64,000 nt of DNA, from NCBI GenBank assembly GCA_963576475.1, contig OY754978.1, forward strand, positions 2,839,364 to 2,903,363. The letters run 5' to 3'. A program made the position numbers and the translations under genes. Shown one piece after another: positions 1-11,780 of this stretch. The notes under the pieces are model-generated. The model had not been told where the DNA came from and did not search any database. It worked only from the letters and a program-made list of their open reading frames with translations. The first letter of the stretch is position 1, and each line of letters starts with the position of its first letter. Source of the DNA: Molanna angustata (lineage: Eukaryota; Arthropoda; Insecta; Trichoptera; Molannidae).

Positions 1-1021
1 TGACTTGAATATCTCAAAATGTAATAAAATTTCATTCACTCGTGCAAAAAACATTATTAAATATAATTATACGCTTCACAATAACACGCTCGAAGAAGTG
101 GATCATATAAGAGATTTGGGGATTACGCTTGACTCAAAATTAATGTTCGACAAACATCTGGATATAATAGTTAATAAAGCTTATAAATCTTTGGGGTATA
201 TTATCCGCCTGTGTAAACCATTTAAAAATGTCAGTACACTTCATAGGTTATACACCACGTTCATACGTCCACATTTAGAATACTGCACTCCAATATGGTC
301 TCCTTACTACCTAAAACATATAAATAGAATTGAAAAAGTACAAAAGAAGTATTTGAAACATATCAACTTTCGTTTACGCATATATTTTCCTTTATATTCC
401 GAATCAGTTCAATTTCACAAATTTGACACACTAGTTAATCGACGAATTATGGCCGATCAATCTCTCTTATATAAGGTAATAAACAATTTTTTTGACTCTT
501 CTGAACTAATAAACTTTATACCACTCAGAGTTTCTGGAAGAACTACCAGACGGCCCGAATTGTTTCACGTTCCTGTTTGTAGAACGAACTATCGGAAGTT
601 TTCAACTATCCCTCGAATTTGTCGACAATATAATGAAAGTTTTAATGATATAGATATATTTTTCCATTCTTATAATCAATTCCGGGAGAGGGTTAGGTGC
701 GAGTGCGGACGTATATCATAATGACGAAAGGTGTTGTGACATACCATAGTTTCTCTACCTCTCACATTCCTCCACTTTTCTTTTTCTATTCCTACAGTTC
801 CTCCCCCATCTCCGTCATTATCCTTGTGGCTTTTGTTATGTATATATTTTTTTTAGTTTTTAATAGGTATATAATATTAATATTTTTTCAGAATCAACTG
901 TAAATATGTACTTTGTGGACAGTTTTTTGGCCTTGATTTATTATTCATTGTTTTATATTCATATTAGTTAATGATGCTGTTATTGTCCCAAATAAACCAA
1001 ATAAATAAATAAATAAATAAA
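1..1021 (+). mobile_element. non-LTR retrotransposon, 3' part (cut by window start)
   Basis: The reading frame from the window start to 718 encodes the region after the reverse transcriptase catalytic core of a LINE: an N-terminal NISKC segment, RDLGITLDSKLMFDKH, then HLEYCTPIWSPYY and IEKVQKKYLKHI. These blocks are typical of the C-terminus of Jockey/CR1-group polymerases. It is open without stops over about 238 codons, so this copy is fairly young. A 3' UTR follows and ends in an AAATA-type repeat at about 1000-1020, the usual target-primed reverse transcription tail. The same family recurs at 17605-19168 and 26370-27436. The 5' part with the RT and endonuclease domains lies outside the window. 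The exact clade is not resolved. Confidence 0.85.
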
Positions 1022-1897
1022 CTTTATGGTATAAACTATTTTGTGTACATGTTTATCTAGTTTTTGGAAGTCACAAATCCTGACATACTCTCGTAAAGTA
1101 AGCGTGAACATTGACATTGAATGATATATTTTTTTGCATATATTTTGGAAGCATATTATTTTTTAATTTGTAAATTAAAGTTAATCATTCACAAACTAAA
1201 GTTCGGTTTCCAGTTATACTTACTGGGAATCGAACTCTGTGCAAATTCAGATGGTTTGCTTGTTGTGTATGCTACGGTGTTTTTCTATTTTTTTATCGTT
1301 AAATTGAGTTATGGCAATTGAAATAAATAGGTCAAGTGCAGCTTAGATCTTAATTGTGTGGGAAGATTCTATTAAGAGAATATATATATCGATCCATGAG
1401 TTTATATAAAGCCAATATCGGACGGAACAATTTGAGTAATTACTGGTAACTGCGTTTTCTTAATACCAAAACCCGCAAAACTAATACCCGCATTCACAGG
1501 CCATTCTTATAGAAGCCTCAGGACTTCAAGTTACCTTGAAGGCGATTTCGTTATTCAGAGTGAATACGACGTCATATACTTCGAGGAATCCTCGAGAAAT
1601 TCAACAAAAGGTATTACATAACATTTTGTTATGCAGATATAGTTATGCCTGCTCTGAGAATCCAGATTCTCTCTTCTGTGAGTGTACGTATTTGTAAATC
1701 AAGTTGTTAGTAAGAAAGGTAAATTAACATAGAGAACATCTTAAAGAAAAAAACATAATATCTTATTTGAAGCAATATTGTAAATCATAATCTACCTCGG
1801 ACACAAGCGTCAGGTAAATACTTGGTACCAAAATTGAATTCTAAATTCAGACATTTGGTATATAGTGCACCTCGAATTTATTATAAACTGCCACCAG
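1022..1897. other. AT-rich intergenic stretch, nothing recognised
   Basis: There is no coding frame with recognisable content and no terminal repeats that I could pair. The short ORF at 1121-1321 is low-complexity and has no motif. Confidence 0.5.
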
Positions 1898-2047
1898 CCC
1901 CCCTAGACAACGTGTCATTTAGCTCAAGAAAAGATAACTCAATGTATGGAAGTGACAGTTGTCACGTGACTGACAACTGTCACTTCCATACATTGAGTTA
2001 TCTTTTCTTGTTTTTTTCTTGAGCTAAATGATACGTTGTCTAGGGGG
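1898..2047. mobile_element. palindromic MITE, family A (full copy)
   Basis: This is a nearly perfect 150-bp inverted repeat. The outer arms read CCCCCCTAGACAACGTGTCA at the left and its complement (ending CTAGGGGGT) at the right. The arms meet around a central TGACAGTTGTCACGTGAC block. CAG flanks both ends (1895-1897 and 2048-2050), which fits a 3-bp target duplication. A half copy lies at 14506-14562 and a full diverged copy at 38957-39120, the latter flanked by CTG on both sides. There is no coding capacity, so it would depend on a transposase elsewhere. Superfamily is unassigned; 3-bp duplications are compatible with CACTA/CMC-type or Harbinger-type enzymes. Confidence 0.85.
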
Positions 2048-2275
2048 TCAGATCCCGTGGTACTAGGTGGTTACTTGATTTGGATAGAACACAAAATGAA
2101 AGTAATATCACAGTAATAATTTCTTGAAATAATATTATTTAATTTTATGTCGGGCAACTTACAGGTACTATGTCAAATATTAATTTAACACGCACCCAAT
2201 AACAAGTTGCCACATTCTGGATAATTACGATATTAATCGTCTCACAGATCCAGACTGAAAACACAATTGAAAATT

Positions 2276-2352
2276 GTTTCTCCACCGGGAAACGAACCCG
2301 GGACCTTTGGATCAGCGGTCACATTCCTATCCAACTGAGCCACGAAGGCCGA
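2276..2352 (-). mobile_element. tRNA-derived SINE head, degenerate
   Basis: Read on the minus strand, this stretch has an A-box-like GTGGCTCAGTTGGATAGG and a B-box-like GGGTTCGTTTCCC about 35 bases downstream, the internal Pol III promoter layout of a tRNA. The acceptor and anticodon stems do not pair properly, so it is more likely a SINE head or tRNA pseudogene than a working tRNA. Confidence 0.55.
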
Positions 2353-2691
2353 CATTGTAACTGTTTCCGACCAACATTGTTTAGATTAGATCATATTAAT
2401 TATCTTTAAAATCGTCGTTTCAAACATTTTTTTTTACTATAATGTATTAAATGTAATACCTTAACAAATGCACAAGTAGCTGCTGCAGCATCAGGGTAAC
2501 TCATGAAGTTGATTATAATAAGATTAAGATAAACTTCAGACTTGAACAATCTTTGAAGTAAAATTAAATTGTACAAAAATTAATGAAAATTTTATACTTG
2601 AATTTTTTAAGATTAAGGCAAGATGAGAACGTATTAAGAAGATGTCATAAATAGCCCCCCAGAAGAGATTTTTTTCCATTGAATCAGTATC

Positions 2692-2734
2692 TTTTACTTG
2701 TATTATGTATATTTTATACATAATACAAGTAAAA
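2692..2734. repeat. perfect 19-bp palindrome
   Basis: The arms at 2692-2710 (TTTTACTTGTATTATGTAT) and 2716-2734 are exact reverse complements around a 5-base loop. The palindrome lies immediately upstream of a 5'-truncated LINE fragment that begins near 2742. It could be a hairpin or an insertion-junction rearrangement. Confidence 0.8.
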
Positions 2735-2741
2735 TATATAT

Positions 2742-3015
2742 GGATAGAGTCTGGAACAAGGATATAAAGAGGAGATGCGATGTAGACGACATCATCCGCT
2801 GGGGTAGAGGGCGAAGGCGTCAATGGATAGACCATGTCGAGAGAATGGGAGACAATCGACTACCTAAAATTGTCTCCAAGGAAGTCCCGGAGGGTCGTAG
2901 AGCAAGGGGGAGACCAGCAAAAAGATGGAGTGACAGCTGGACATCCAGATCACAAGAGCCAGTCTCCGACTGAAAAAAGAAAACGACGAAGAAGAAGACC
3001 AGAGGAAGTAGAAAA
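2742..3015 (+). mobile_element. LINE 3' terminus (GAAGAA-tail family)
   Basis: The frame from about 2742 encodes NKDIKRRCDVDDIIRWGRGR, then QWIDHVERM and GRPAKRWSDSWTS. This is the C-terminal end of a common arthropod non-LTR retrotransposon polyprotein (DHVERM...GRP-KRW). It stops at about 2971 and runs into a GAAGAAGAAG tail near 2985-3000. It is strongly 5'-truncated. The same family is present at 30150-30797, as the nested insert at 17918-18021, and as the tandem array at 21480-22108. Confidence 0.8.
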
Positions 3016-3589
3016 CGAAGTATATTTTTACAAACTAATAAAAAAAATAAGAATTTACCTAATTTAACAGTACCCGAAGAGAAAACTTTGTACCGATTGA
3101 TGAAAATGAATGAAATTTTATTTTGTCATATTTATACAAGCTCGCATCTGACGTAAAGAACAACATCAAAAAATATGTAAGCAATGATTATATATTTACT
3201 AAACTCTTTGACAAAATGACCTCAATAACTGTCAAACTTGAAAATTTAATGAATTACGGTCGAATTTTGGCCATAGGACGATCACTAGTACCTATTAATA
3301 ATTATACAACTAGGTATCCTTAATATACATACATAGGTCTGTTTGACTGTGGAGAAATATATGATGGTATAGAATATACAACAGAATGGACAATAATAAC
3401 GGTCTGTAATATTGTACACAGAATTTCGCAGATGAATTCGGAAGTATAATAATATTCTCTCCCGCTGTTAAAAACAAATTATTTCGTTTCAACAGTCGTT
3501 CTTAAGTTTTATCAGCTTGTGCCCCCGAAAGTATTCGTATGAGCTGATAGTGATCTGATTTAGGAAGGAATTTTTCGGACAATAAAAGT
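3016..3589. other. AT-rich stretch, nothing recognised
   Basis: No homology I can recognise, no paired terminal repeats, and only short chance ORFs. Confidence 0.5.
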
Positions 3590-3692
3590 TTTCAGAAACA
3601 TCATGTACATGTAGGTGCATGTGTTTTGAACGAAACCGGTCGTGGCAGGATTCGAACTCGCGACCACTGGATTACTAATCCAGCGCATGACA
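3590..3692 (-). mobile_element. tRNA-derived SINE (family S1), partial
   Basis: On the minus strand the segment has the anticodon-arm block CTGGATTAGTAATCCAG and the B box AGTTCGAATCCTGCC shared with copies at 35655-35818 and 52365-52526. The tRNA 5' part (A box) is missing because the SINE is cut at about 3692 by the TIR element that starts at 3695. Confidence 0.7.
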
Positions 3693-3694
3693 GA

Positions 3695-4258
3695 GGCCCG
3701 ATATTACAATTGGCCCTCAACTCATTGAGTTTGTTAAACTCAAAATTAATGTTAAGGGGAGATTGAATCTATATCCGTATTACAGTGCAATATGACATGT
3801 CAGTTACTGAATCTTCAATTATAGACATATTTTACTTTTTCTGTGGTTATTATCTGTCAAATTTTAAATAACCTCAAATAATACGAACTACAAAATGGGA
3901 CGCTACGACTTGAAATACTATTGTTTTATTATCCAACATGGTAAATTTATTTTTTTTTCACCAAAATAATGCTTTTAAATGCCCATGTTCGTTTCAATAT
4001 GGCTGTCAGTTTGTTTTGTTGTGTGGCGCCACCGCCGATACAACTAACGCCTCTAGTGATAGAACACTGAAACTACACGTGTTGTCTAGCAACGAGTCGA
4101 GAAATGACAGTTGACTCACCGTTAAGTACTTAATCCGTCAGAAACGTTGAGTTAAATATTTGTCGTTTTAGTGACGTTTTTGAGGGAAGATTAGGCCTAA
4201 ACGGACACGTAATACACTATATTTTTGTAAAACTTAAACTGAGACTGTAATACCGGCT
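3695..4258. mobile_element. TIR element, family B (copy 1)
   Basis: The ends are GGCCCGATATTACA at the left and the complement of GAGCCGGTATTACAGT at the right. The interior (for example TGTGTGGCGCCACC and the TATTTGTCGTTTTAGTGACG block) matches 11781-12366 in reverse orientation and 16252-17206 more distantly. There is no coding capacity. It is a non-autonomous DNA transposon; copies 2 and 3 suggest a TAW-type 3-bp target. Confidence 0.8.
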
Positions 4259-4515
4259 CATAAATAATTGTTTTTTCACTAAAAGCAAAATGAAAAAAAA
4301 AAATGATTTGAATCCGTACAGATTGAATTCCGTTTTTAAAATAAGAAATAATATTTTTTCATATACAACCAATTTATATATCTTGGATAATTCGTCCAAT
4401 TCTTTAACTCTTTGAACTAAAATAGGAACATTCTAATATATTAAAATTCATTTTTAGAACTTAATATTGTATTTCGTAACTGAAGTTGTTCCTAAAACTA
4501 AAATCTACAAACTTA

Positions 4516-5286
4516 GGGCGGGTTTTTTCACAGAATTATTAAATCGGTAGTTATAGTTATAATATAACCACTGGTTATACAAGAAATAGCTAAATATCTT
4601 AAAACGGTTTTTTCAAGCGTAGTTATGTCATAGTTATAGTTATGGGTGGTGCAGGTATAAAGACCCCAAATATTCCATACAAATTGTAAACAGTACGTTC
4701 CGAGCGTCTCCTATCCCTTTCTTGCTCATACTATATAAAAGATAGAAGATATAGTGTGTCTCGTTTTCTATTATTTATGTAAATGTGGTTCCGAGTAATG
4801 GTAGCTGTCATAATTTTGTTGTAATATGGTTAACACATTTGAATTTTGAATGTTTGCGAATATCATCGGTAATTATATTATATAAAGAGATATCTCACTA
4901 TTTCTTTATACAAGCGTCATCTCGCTAAAAATTCGCAGTCGTCCAAACCTAACTTTTTTTTTTCAATACGTATTCCATTATTTCATCGTGTATATTACTA
5001 TCAAAATTATATTTTACCTACTGTGTTTAGATATTATGCTTAAAAAATACGAAATTGACCCGTACAAACGTCAAATGGTCAGTCATGAACAAAAATTACC
5101 AGCGACATCTATCATAACTATCAAATATAACTATAACTACTGATTTTCGGCTGGTTATAGTTACGGCTAAAGTAACGGGCTAAATGCGTAGTTATATTTT
5201 GAAAAAAACCATTTCTGTGATGACCAGTGGTAACTATAACTATAACTCTAACTTTAACTATAACTAAGGTTGAAAAAAACCCACCC
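4516..5286. mobile_element. PIF/Harbinger-like MITE
   Basis: This 771-bp element starts GGGCGGGTTTTTTCA and ends with the complement of GGGTGGGTTTTTTTCAACC. It is flanked on both sides by TTA (4513-4515 and 5287-5289). A TTA/TAA duplication with GGG-starting TIRs is the known signature of PIF/Harbinger elements. The subterminal regions are full of TAGTTATAGTTA-type repeats in opposite orientations, possible transposase binding sites. No transposase frame is present. Superfamily assignment is inference from ends and target site. Confidence 0.75.
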
Positions 5287-5289
5287 TTA

Positions 5290-6769
5290 GTGTATCATTT
5301 AGAAACAAATAAAAAGAAGTACTTAAATAAAATAAAATAATAAGCAGATCGAATAACAAATGTTATTATGAAAGAACAAAGAAACATAATAAGTATGTAT
5401 TAATTATCAATATAACGAAACATAATCAGTGGAATCAATTTAAATAATTAGTGACATACTTGAAGTAAGAACTTTCCAAAATAGGAATGTCCCTATTTAA
5501 TTAAAATCACTCACCAATCTCCACTTAATATCCAACATCTTTTGTCTCTTAATAATTCACGTGTACTGTCCGTTATTTCAAAATTCCTTTCATTGAATGA
5601 CATAAATTTATAATAAAATTAACTTTTCTCCTCTGACATGAAATAATTGGCACATAGCACTCTTTACAGGGTGAATTGCCTTAAACAAAAAAAAAAAAAA
5701 AATGTCCCTATTTCAACTTTATAGAATTTTACTTGGACTAGTGGAATACGATCGCACCTATTATAGCCGGAACGTTCTTAAAAAAGTTATAGAATCGGAC
5801 GTATTATCATTTTGAGAAACGTAGTGTAACATATGTACAAAAGCTAAACTATTGTACTTATATTGTTGTGACATTCATATAATATTCCTTGGACATTTTT
5901 AATAGAGTCTACATTATTTTCCAGACTGTGTATGGGTATCTTATCAACTATCAAGATGATTTCTTTTGTCTGTTTTTTTTCACCTATAATATATCATACT
6001 CACAGAGTCAAAAATGTACAGAGCTGACATAAACTACGATTTTAGACCAGGGGATTGGTACATAACGTGAAGTGGAACGGGGGTATCCCAAACACATTTA
6101 TGGTCTTCGTCAAAAGCTATACGCACAACTAGTTAATCATGACTAAAATAGTTAAGATTGGTATTATTTTTTTTCACTTATAACTGTATACTAATATGTG
6201 ACTTACTAGTTCACAGAATCATTTACGAACACCCTTATTTATTTTTTTCATATGGCCGTACTAGCTTCACAGATGTCAAAAAATAGAAAAATGCTGTAAT
6301 TTTTGGATAATTGACATCCAAAAACGAAAACAAACATCGCGTTGTGCTGTGTTGAGTCAAATTAAACACGATTGCGATGAAGAATAACAAGGAAAATCGA
6401 TATAAGTATTATTTTTTTTCTGTCAATCTCAAATATGCGTCGGATCACATGTGAAAGGTCCGCCATTTTGATATATTTGATATAACGCGTTAATCAAGCA
6501 TTAAACAACCTCTCGTCCCGTCCTAACTTGACGTCTATGAAATTAAGGCGTAATAAAGATAGTCACGGTTTATAAGTAAAAAATTTCGTTAATCACGCTC
6601 TATCACCAGGTACTATAGATAGTTTACGTTTATAAGTAAGACGGTGAATGTTTAAATATATAAATCGGATATTAATGACACATTTAGCAGTCAAAGATTT
6701 GCTTTTCTATAAATAAATCCTTTTTTTAACAACATGTACATTTTGATATTAGTGTTGAGCACTGTTTTA
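5290..6769. other. AT-rich stretch, nothing recognised
   Basis: No coding region, RNA gene or paired repeat was recognised. There are homopolymer runs (for example A14 at about 5686-5700) and short chance ORFs only. Confidence 0.5.
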
Positions 6770-7880
6770 ATTTTCATTCCGAACCATTCAGAAAATACTC
6801 AGAATTTTGAATTTTTGTTTCAATCAGAGGTTATCAACATTTGAATTTTTACTTTATTTTTCCATGTATCTCAAAAACCATAAAAGCTAGAATGCTAAAA
6901 ATTGGTATAAATATAGACAAATACAAAATTTCAAATTTGTTTTTTTTTTTAATTCTAGAGTTTCTCAACACATTTTTAACTAGGATAATGTTAGATGATA
7001 AATTTATGTGTTTAACTGCCTATATTTCCATTTTTTTTTAAAAATATCGAAAAAAGCCAACTAGATTTCTTAATTTGCTATAAAAAATATGTACATTGTA
7101 GTATAACATTTCAAATTTTTTTTAACAATTAAAAAAAAAATTAGTGACGACATCGCTTCATACAATTTGTATGGCAGTGGCCTATACATTATACTTTATA
7201 TCCATAGAATAATAATAAAACTATAGAATACTCATATTCCCATACAATACCTCGCTGAAAATTTTGCTAATTATTCCGTAAATAATTTTGCAAGCAGTTA
7301 AAAAATTACCTATTTGGAGAACGTATCACGCAGACAGCCAAATGATTACTGAATGCTCGTAGCAAAATGTTGACCAAATTAGTCAACATAAAGCAGTCTC
7401 ATTTACTTCAGGCTAAAGAGTATTCTATACTATTATAATTCTATGTTTATATCTAAGAAGACTAAATCGTTCGTTACTTAATCTCCAAACACACATACAT
7501 ACGATCATGCTGTTTTCATATTCTGGGTAGGAAAAATCTTGGTGAGATCTTGGTGTCATTTTTGATATTTTGGGTAGGAAAAAAAACTGACCTCCATACT
7601 ATTCTATACTGACATACATACCTACATACATGTTTTATATAGACAACAAAATATCTTAAAATATTTATTAATTTGCGTTTCAGTGTTTATAGTTTGGTAC
7701 GTATTCTTCAATTATACATACTATCGCCACAGACAGTTGGATCTCATATGTTACATGCAACTAGTTTAACATTAAACAAACGAACATTTTTCAATTGATT
7801 AAATGTTTTGCATGCAAGTTGGCGTTTTTGACTTCAAAGTTGGAAAAACCGCGTAAAATATAGACCCTGCACAGACGGAA
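6770..7880. repeat. dispersed repeat, family C (copy 1)
   Basis: Long stretches match 15010-15905: the TATCTCAAAAACCATAAAAG block (6868), the CATATTCTGGGTAGGAAAAA block (7517 and 15700), and the CTTAAAATATTTATTAATTT...TTACATGCAACTAG block (7650-7768). The final 7800-7875 segment (TTCAAAGTTGGAAAAACCG) occurs inverted at 15025-15075. It is non-coding; type unknown, probably a large non-autonomous element. Confidence 0.65.
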
Positions 7881-9172
7881 AGACGGACGATAATTTTATT
7901 TATTTATTTATTTATTTTCAGAAAGCTACAGCTGTTAATTATATCATTTACAATTCAGTTTTTAAATTTTAACATAGCCAAAAATGCTTTCTTCTATTTA
8001 CATTTGTGAATGTACAATGTTTAATTTTATTTATTTATACAACTGGCTGTATTGTTAAATATTGACAGTTCAATTAATCAATGTTTACATCCCACAAAAA
8101 CAATAATAATAATGAATGGAAATAAACTGCAAGCTATATTTTTCAACAAATTTTTACGTGATCTATAAATTATACTTCCCTTCCCTTTTTAATTTGTGTT
8201 TTTTTTGCTTGGTTGGTATATATGCAAACGTAACCCTCCACGTCGAAAAGGCTCAGGAAATTCGACGGAGACTATGAGACGATGTCCGAGGGTCATTTGA
8301 CCTATTGGACATGCGGACCTTGTAGCCACAAAGAGCAACTTTAGAGCTTTCAAGACTTTCTGTCTTAAATACGGTTCGCTATCAGTGAACGGTGAGCCAG
8401 TTGTTTCCACACAATTAGCTCTTTTTGGTACTTTAAGTATAGTGTCTGCAAGGTTTAGTGTTCTCCGGATTCTTATGTTCTTTCAGAGTTTTGTAAGGGC
8501 CCGTTATTAGTCCCCATATGCAGAACGGGTGGTGGTGGAGAAAGAAGTGTATTTTTAAGAGGTGCCCATGAGCAAATCGTGACTTGTCACATTTTTTTGT
8601 GACAAGTCATGTTACAATTCATTTGTACTAGAACCCCTATTTATTATTGTCATTGATACCATCTGGTACAACTTCTATGATCAACTTGTAAGTGTGATCT
8701 TAATCTTATATACACTAACATTATAATATAGAGTTGAGCTTTGCATTAGTTTTAAGTCTATTAACAATTAAGAGGTGGGTAACTACCTGTTGAGGGTTTT
8801 AGTGAACCCTTATACAATAGCTGCCTTTATCAATTTAGGACACGTATGTTTAATATTGGGTGCCTCTATAGACAGAGTATTATATGGAATCATATACATT
8901 TTGAGTCACTCAAGGACCACTAAAGGATTATTTTATGTGTTTTCATTACCTGGGTGAACTTAGAAGCGCACATAATATTATAACCAATTATAACAGTCAC
9001 CAACGAAACCTCTCTAAAGCTCACTTTAGACGGACGAGGTTTTCAACGCGGTCCGGTTTTCAACGCTTAAAATAGTATCCAAAATTTAGGGCATTCCAAA
9101 CATAGCTTTACATGAGTATTCTCTTCTCCTTTATTTGCGACCCCTATTATGACAATTGTTGTAACTCTTAGA
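7881..9172. other. intergenic stretch with a GC-richer block at 8210-8560
   Basis: An ATTT-type microsatellite lies at 7893-7917. The block at 8210-8560 has more balanced base composition than its surroundings and a 73-codon minus-strand frame. I could not match it to a family in any frame. The remainder shows nothing recognisable. Confidence 0.4.
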
Positions 9173-9179
9173 TCGTGTT

Positions 9180-9862
9180 GAGAGGGAAAGTTTATCACTC
9201 GGTCTGAGCATAAACCAATGCAAAACTAAACTGATGGTGATTGATAGAGCATGTAAACTTCCCCCAATAAACTCTCTAAACCATCTTGAGATAGTACATG
9301 ACTTCACATGACTTCACATATCTGGGTTCCAACATATGTGACACCGGTGGTTGTGAAGCGGAAGTGAAAAGACGCATCGCCATGGCAAAGGAAGCACTGG
9401 GAAAGCTTACAAGAGTGTGGAAGGACAGGACCATCACAAAAAACACGAAGGCTAGACTCATCAGGGTTCTGATATTCTCGATGTTCCTGTATGGTGTGGA
9501 AACATGGAAACTTAGGGAGTCAGAGCGAAAAAGGATCGATGCTTTCGAAATGTGGTGCTAGAGGCGTACGACGAGCTGTGAAGATCGAGGATCGTCTGTC
9601 GACGATATGTTACAGACGTATCCTTCAATTCTTTGGACACATTGCCAGAAGGGAACCAGACTACCTCGAGAAGCTTGTTGTGATGGGCAGCGTGGAAGTA
9701 CGGAGATTTCGTGGTCGCTCACCGACCAGATGGAGGGATTTCGTTAAGTCCACAATGGGGTCTTCGGTGACTGGTGCTCTGTGTTCAGTCCAAAACATAT
9801 TGGCATGGAGGCGGGCCATACGTGTGACGGACTATAGCCGCTATCCTCAGTCATGAGGAAAA
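9180..9862 (+). mobile_element. LINE C-terminal relic with frameshifts
   Basis: The sequence encodes LSINQCKTKLMVIDRA, then YLGSNICDTGGCEAEVKRRI, then LIRVLIFSMFLYGVETWKLR and RKRIDAFEMWC, then (next frame) RRILQFFGHIARREPDYLEK and RGRSPTRWRDFVK. This is the conserved post-RT region and C-terminus of a widespread insect LINE (YLGS..I, YG.ETW.L, RID.FEMWC, FGHI.RR). The frame is broken twice: a 10-bp tandem duplication at about 9297-9317 creates TGA, and a TAG follows EMWC at about 9559. It is a 5'-truncated pseudogene fragment. Confidence 0.8.
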
Positions 9863-10303
9863 GGACGAATATATATATTATGACAGTGTTTACTTCGTTT
9901 GACTTTGCATTTCGACTATCCGACATTTGGCTTGAATTGGACAAGATTTGATTTTTTTTGGCCCCTCACATTTTTGTTTTTGTTTTAAAACATTGCTCTC
10001 TGGTCGAGAGATGACAAATAAATAAAAGATACCGCGAACGTCAAAGTCAACATGACACAAACGGCAGCCATTTTGACTCGACGGCAACGATTAATTTTAC
10101 AGATATCTGTTTTACGAATAACGATACAAAATGCGTTGAAAAATAGAAAACGTTTTATTTTTTTCGTACCGCGTTGAAAACCCCGTTGAAAACTTCGACC
10201 GTGTAAAGTGCGCTTAACAAATTAAAATACTGATAGTAATAGAGTATTCATGAAAATTTGAATGTGTTTGTAAACGTCAAAAGGGACATAGAAAGCTTCT
10301 GTG

Positions 10304-10490
10304 TGCCCGTTCCTACTTGTCGTGTGTTATGCACGACAAAATGTCGGGTAATCTAGGAGCAATACATTTTAAATGGAGCTGTTGACACTTACACGTGTGT
10401 TACAAGTGTGAACAGATCCATTTAAAATTTATTATCACTAGATCACACGAAATGCCGTCGTGCCTAACACACGACAAATGGTAATGGGCA
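10304..10490. mobile_element. MITE, family D
   Basis: The left end is TGCCCGTTCCTACTTGTCGT followed by GTGTTATGCACGAC. The right end is the inverted near-copy (TGCCCATTACCATTTGTCGT when complemented). The palindromic similarity continues inward through ATTTTAAATGGA. GTG flanks both ends (10301-10303 and 10491-10493), consistent with a 3-bp target duplication. It is 187 bp and non-coding. Confidence 0.8.
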
Positions 10491-10754
10491 GTGTAAGGGC
10501 GTTGGAATCATCGAAACTGTCTTTTTAGGATACATAATGAACCATAATATGCGCCTGTTTGCAATATGTTAAAATATGATTTTTTTTTAATTTCTAACTA
10601 ACAATGTCCAAATCGTTCCACATCTTTTTGTACTGTTTTGAAGGAGGTGTGCTGTAAGTGTGAAGTTTGCTGTGCACTTCAAAAAAACGTTTTTATTATT
10701 ATTACCATTAATGAATAGTTAATGTCGGGTTTTTCTGTTGGCCATTATTCAATA

Positions 10755-10985
10755 TAATAGGCGTGATGACAGTAAGAAAAAATCATTGAAATTATGATTT
10801 TATTACATAAAATATGTTATAAAGATTTGAAAAAATATATTTATTTTCATTTTAAAAGAGCGAATAATATTAATATTATTAAAATAAAAATACAAAATAT
10901 GTTTGTCCGCCATTTTATGTGAAACACCAATCAGAGCGCATGACGTCACCATATTGTCACTGTCAATTGTGTTTGTTACTGTCAA
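10755..10985. repeat. direct repeat, copy 1
   Basis: It shares the order and wording of blocks with 11373-11590: AGAAAAAATCATTGAAATTA, then AAAATACAAAATATG, then GTCCGCCATTTTATG, then AATCAGAGCGCATGACGTCA. The two copies are about 620 bp apart in the same orientation. The function is unknown. Confidence 0.75.
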
Positions 10986-11372
10986 CTGTTGTGTTGTTCG
11001 AAATGGCTATTTTTTTCATAACAAACTATATGGAATATGCTGCTTATTTTTAACATGCTATTTTTATTTATTGATTTATTTGGTTTATTTGGGACAATAA
11101 ACCAAATAATATCGCTATCCGCTCTATTGAATCGTTGACGCACCGAGTATTGTAACGTGGTGGAGAATATTTAACGTTTCAGAAATAAATAACTTGGTGG
11201 CTTTCATTGCTTGATTATAAAATAAAATGATGTAATTATATTGTTTGTGGGAGTTGTACAGTGTTACATGAGGTTGAAATGGAAATACACAATGTATTAT
11301 GATGAATCTAATATACATATGGGATAACTGTTATGATTCATATACATATTATGATTAATATATTAAAATATG

Positions 11373-11590
11373 TAATAGGTGTGATGACTGTAAGAAAAAA
11401 ATCATTGAAATTATGATTTTAAAAAATAAAATAGGTTATAAAGATTTAAAAAATGTTTTTTTTTTTAATTTATAGGAGTGAATAATAAGATATATTATAA
11501 ATATAAAAATACAAAATGTGTTAGTCCGCCATTTTATGAGAAAAAACAATCAGAGCGCACGACGTCATAGTATGGTCGCGTCAATTCTTC
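11373..11590. repeat. direct repeat, copy 2
   Basis: This is the second copy of the 10755-10985 unit, including GTCCGCCATTTTATGAG and AATCAGAGCGCACGACGTCA. The intervening sequence includes a LINE-tail-like TTTGGTTTATTTGGGACAAT at about 11081, the reverse complement of the kind of tail seen at 985-1005. Confidence 0.75.
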
Positions 11591-11780
11591 TGATAGTCTT
11601 CAATACAATATACGCATTAATTGTCGGTCTGGACTATGTTTATTTTGGTGTTATCGATATATTAATATTTTAATTAGATACTTAAAACTAAAACAAATTA
11701 AATATAAATGGAACAAGTATTCATCAAAGCAAATAGTTTCAATTTACCTAGATACTCGCCTACCTATCGGGGGACACTAT

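Noticed and set aside
8189..8410. 73-codon minus ORF in a balanced-composition block
   Set aside because: I could not recognise a domain or splice pattern. It may be an old mobile-element piece; not supported enough to call.
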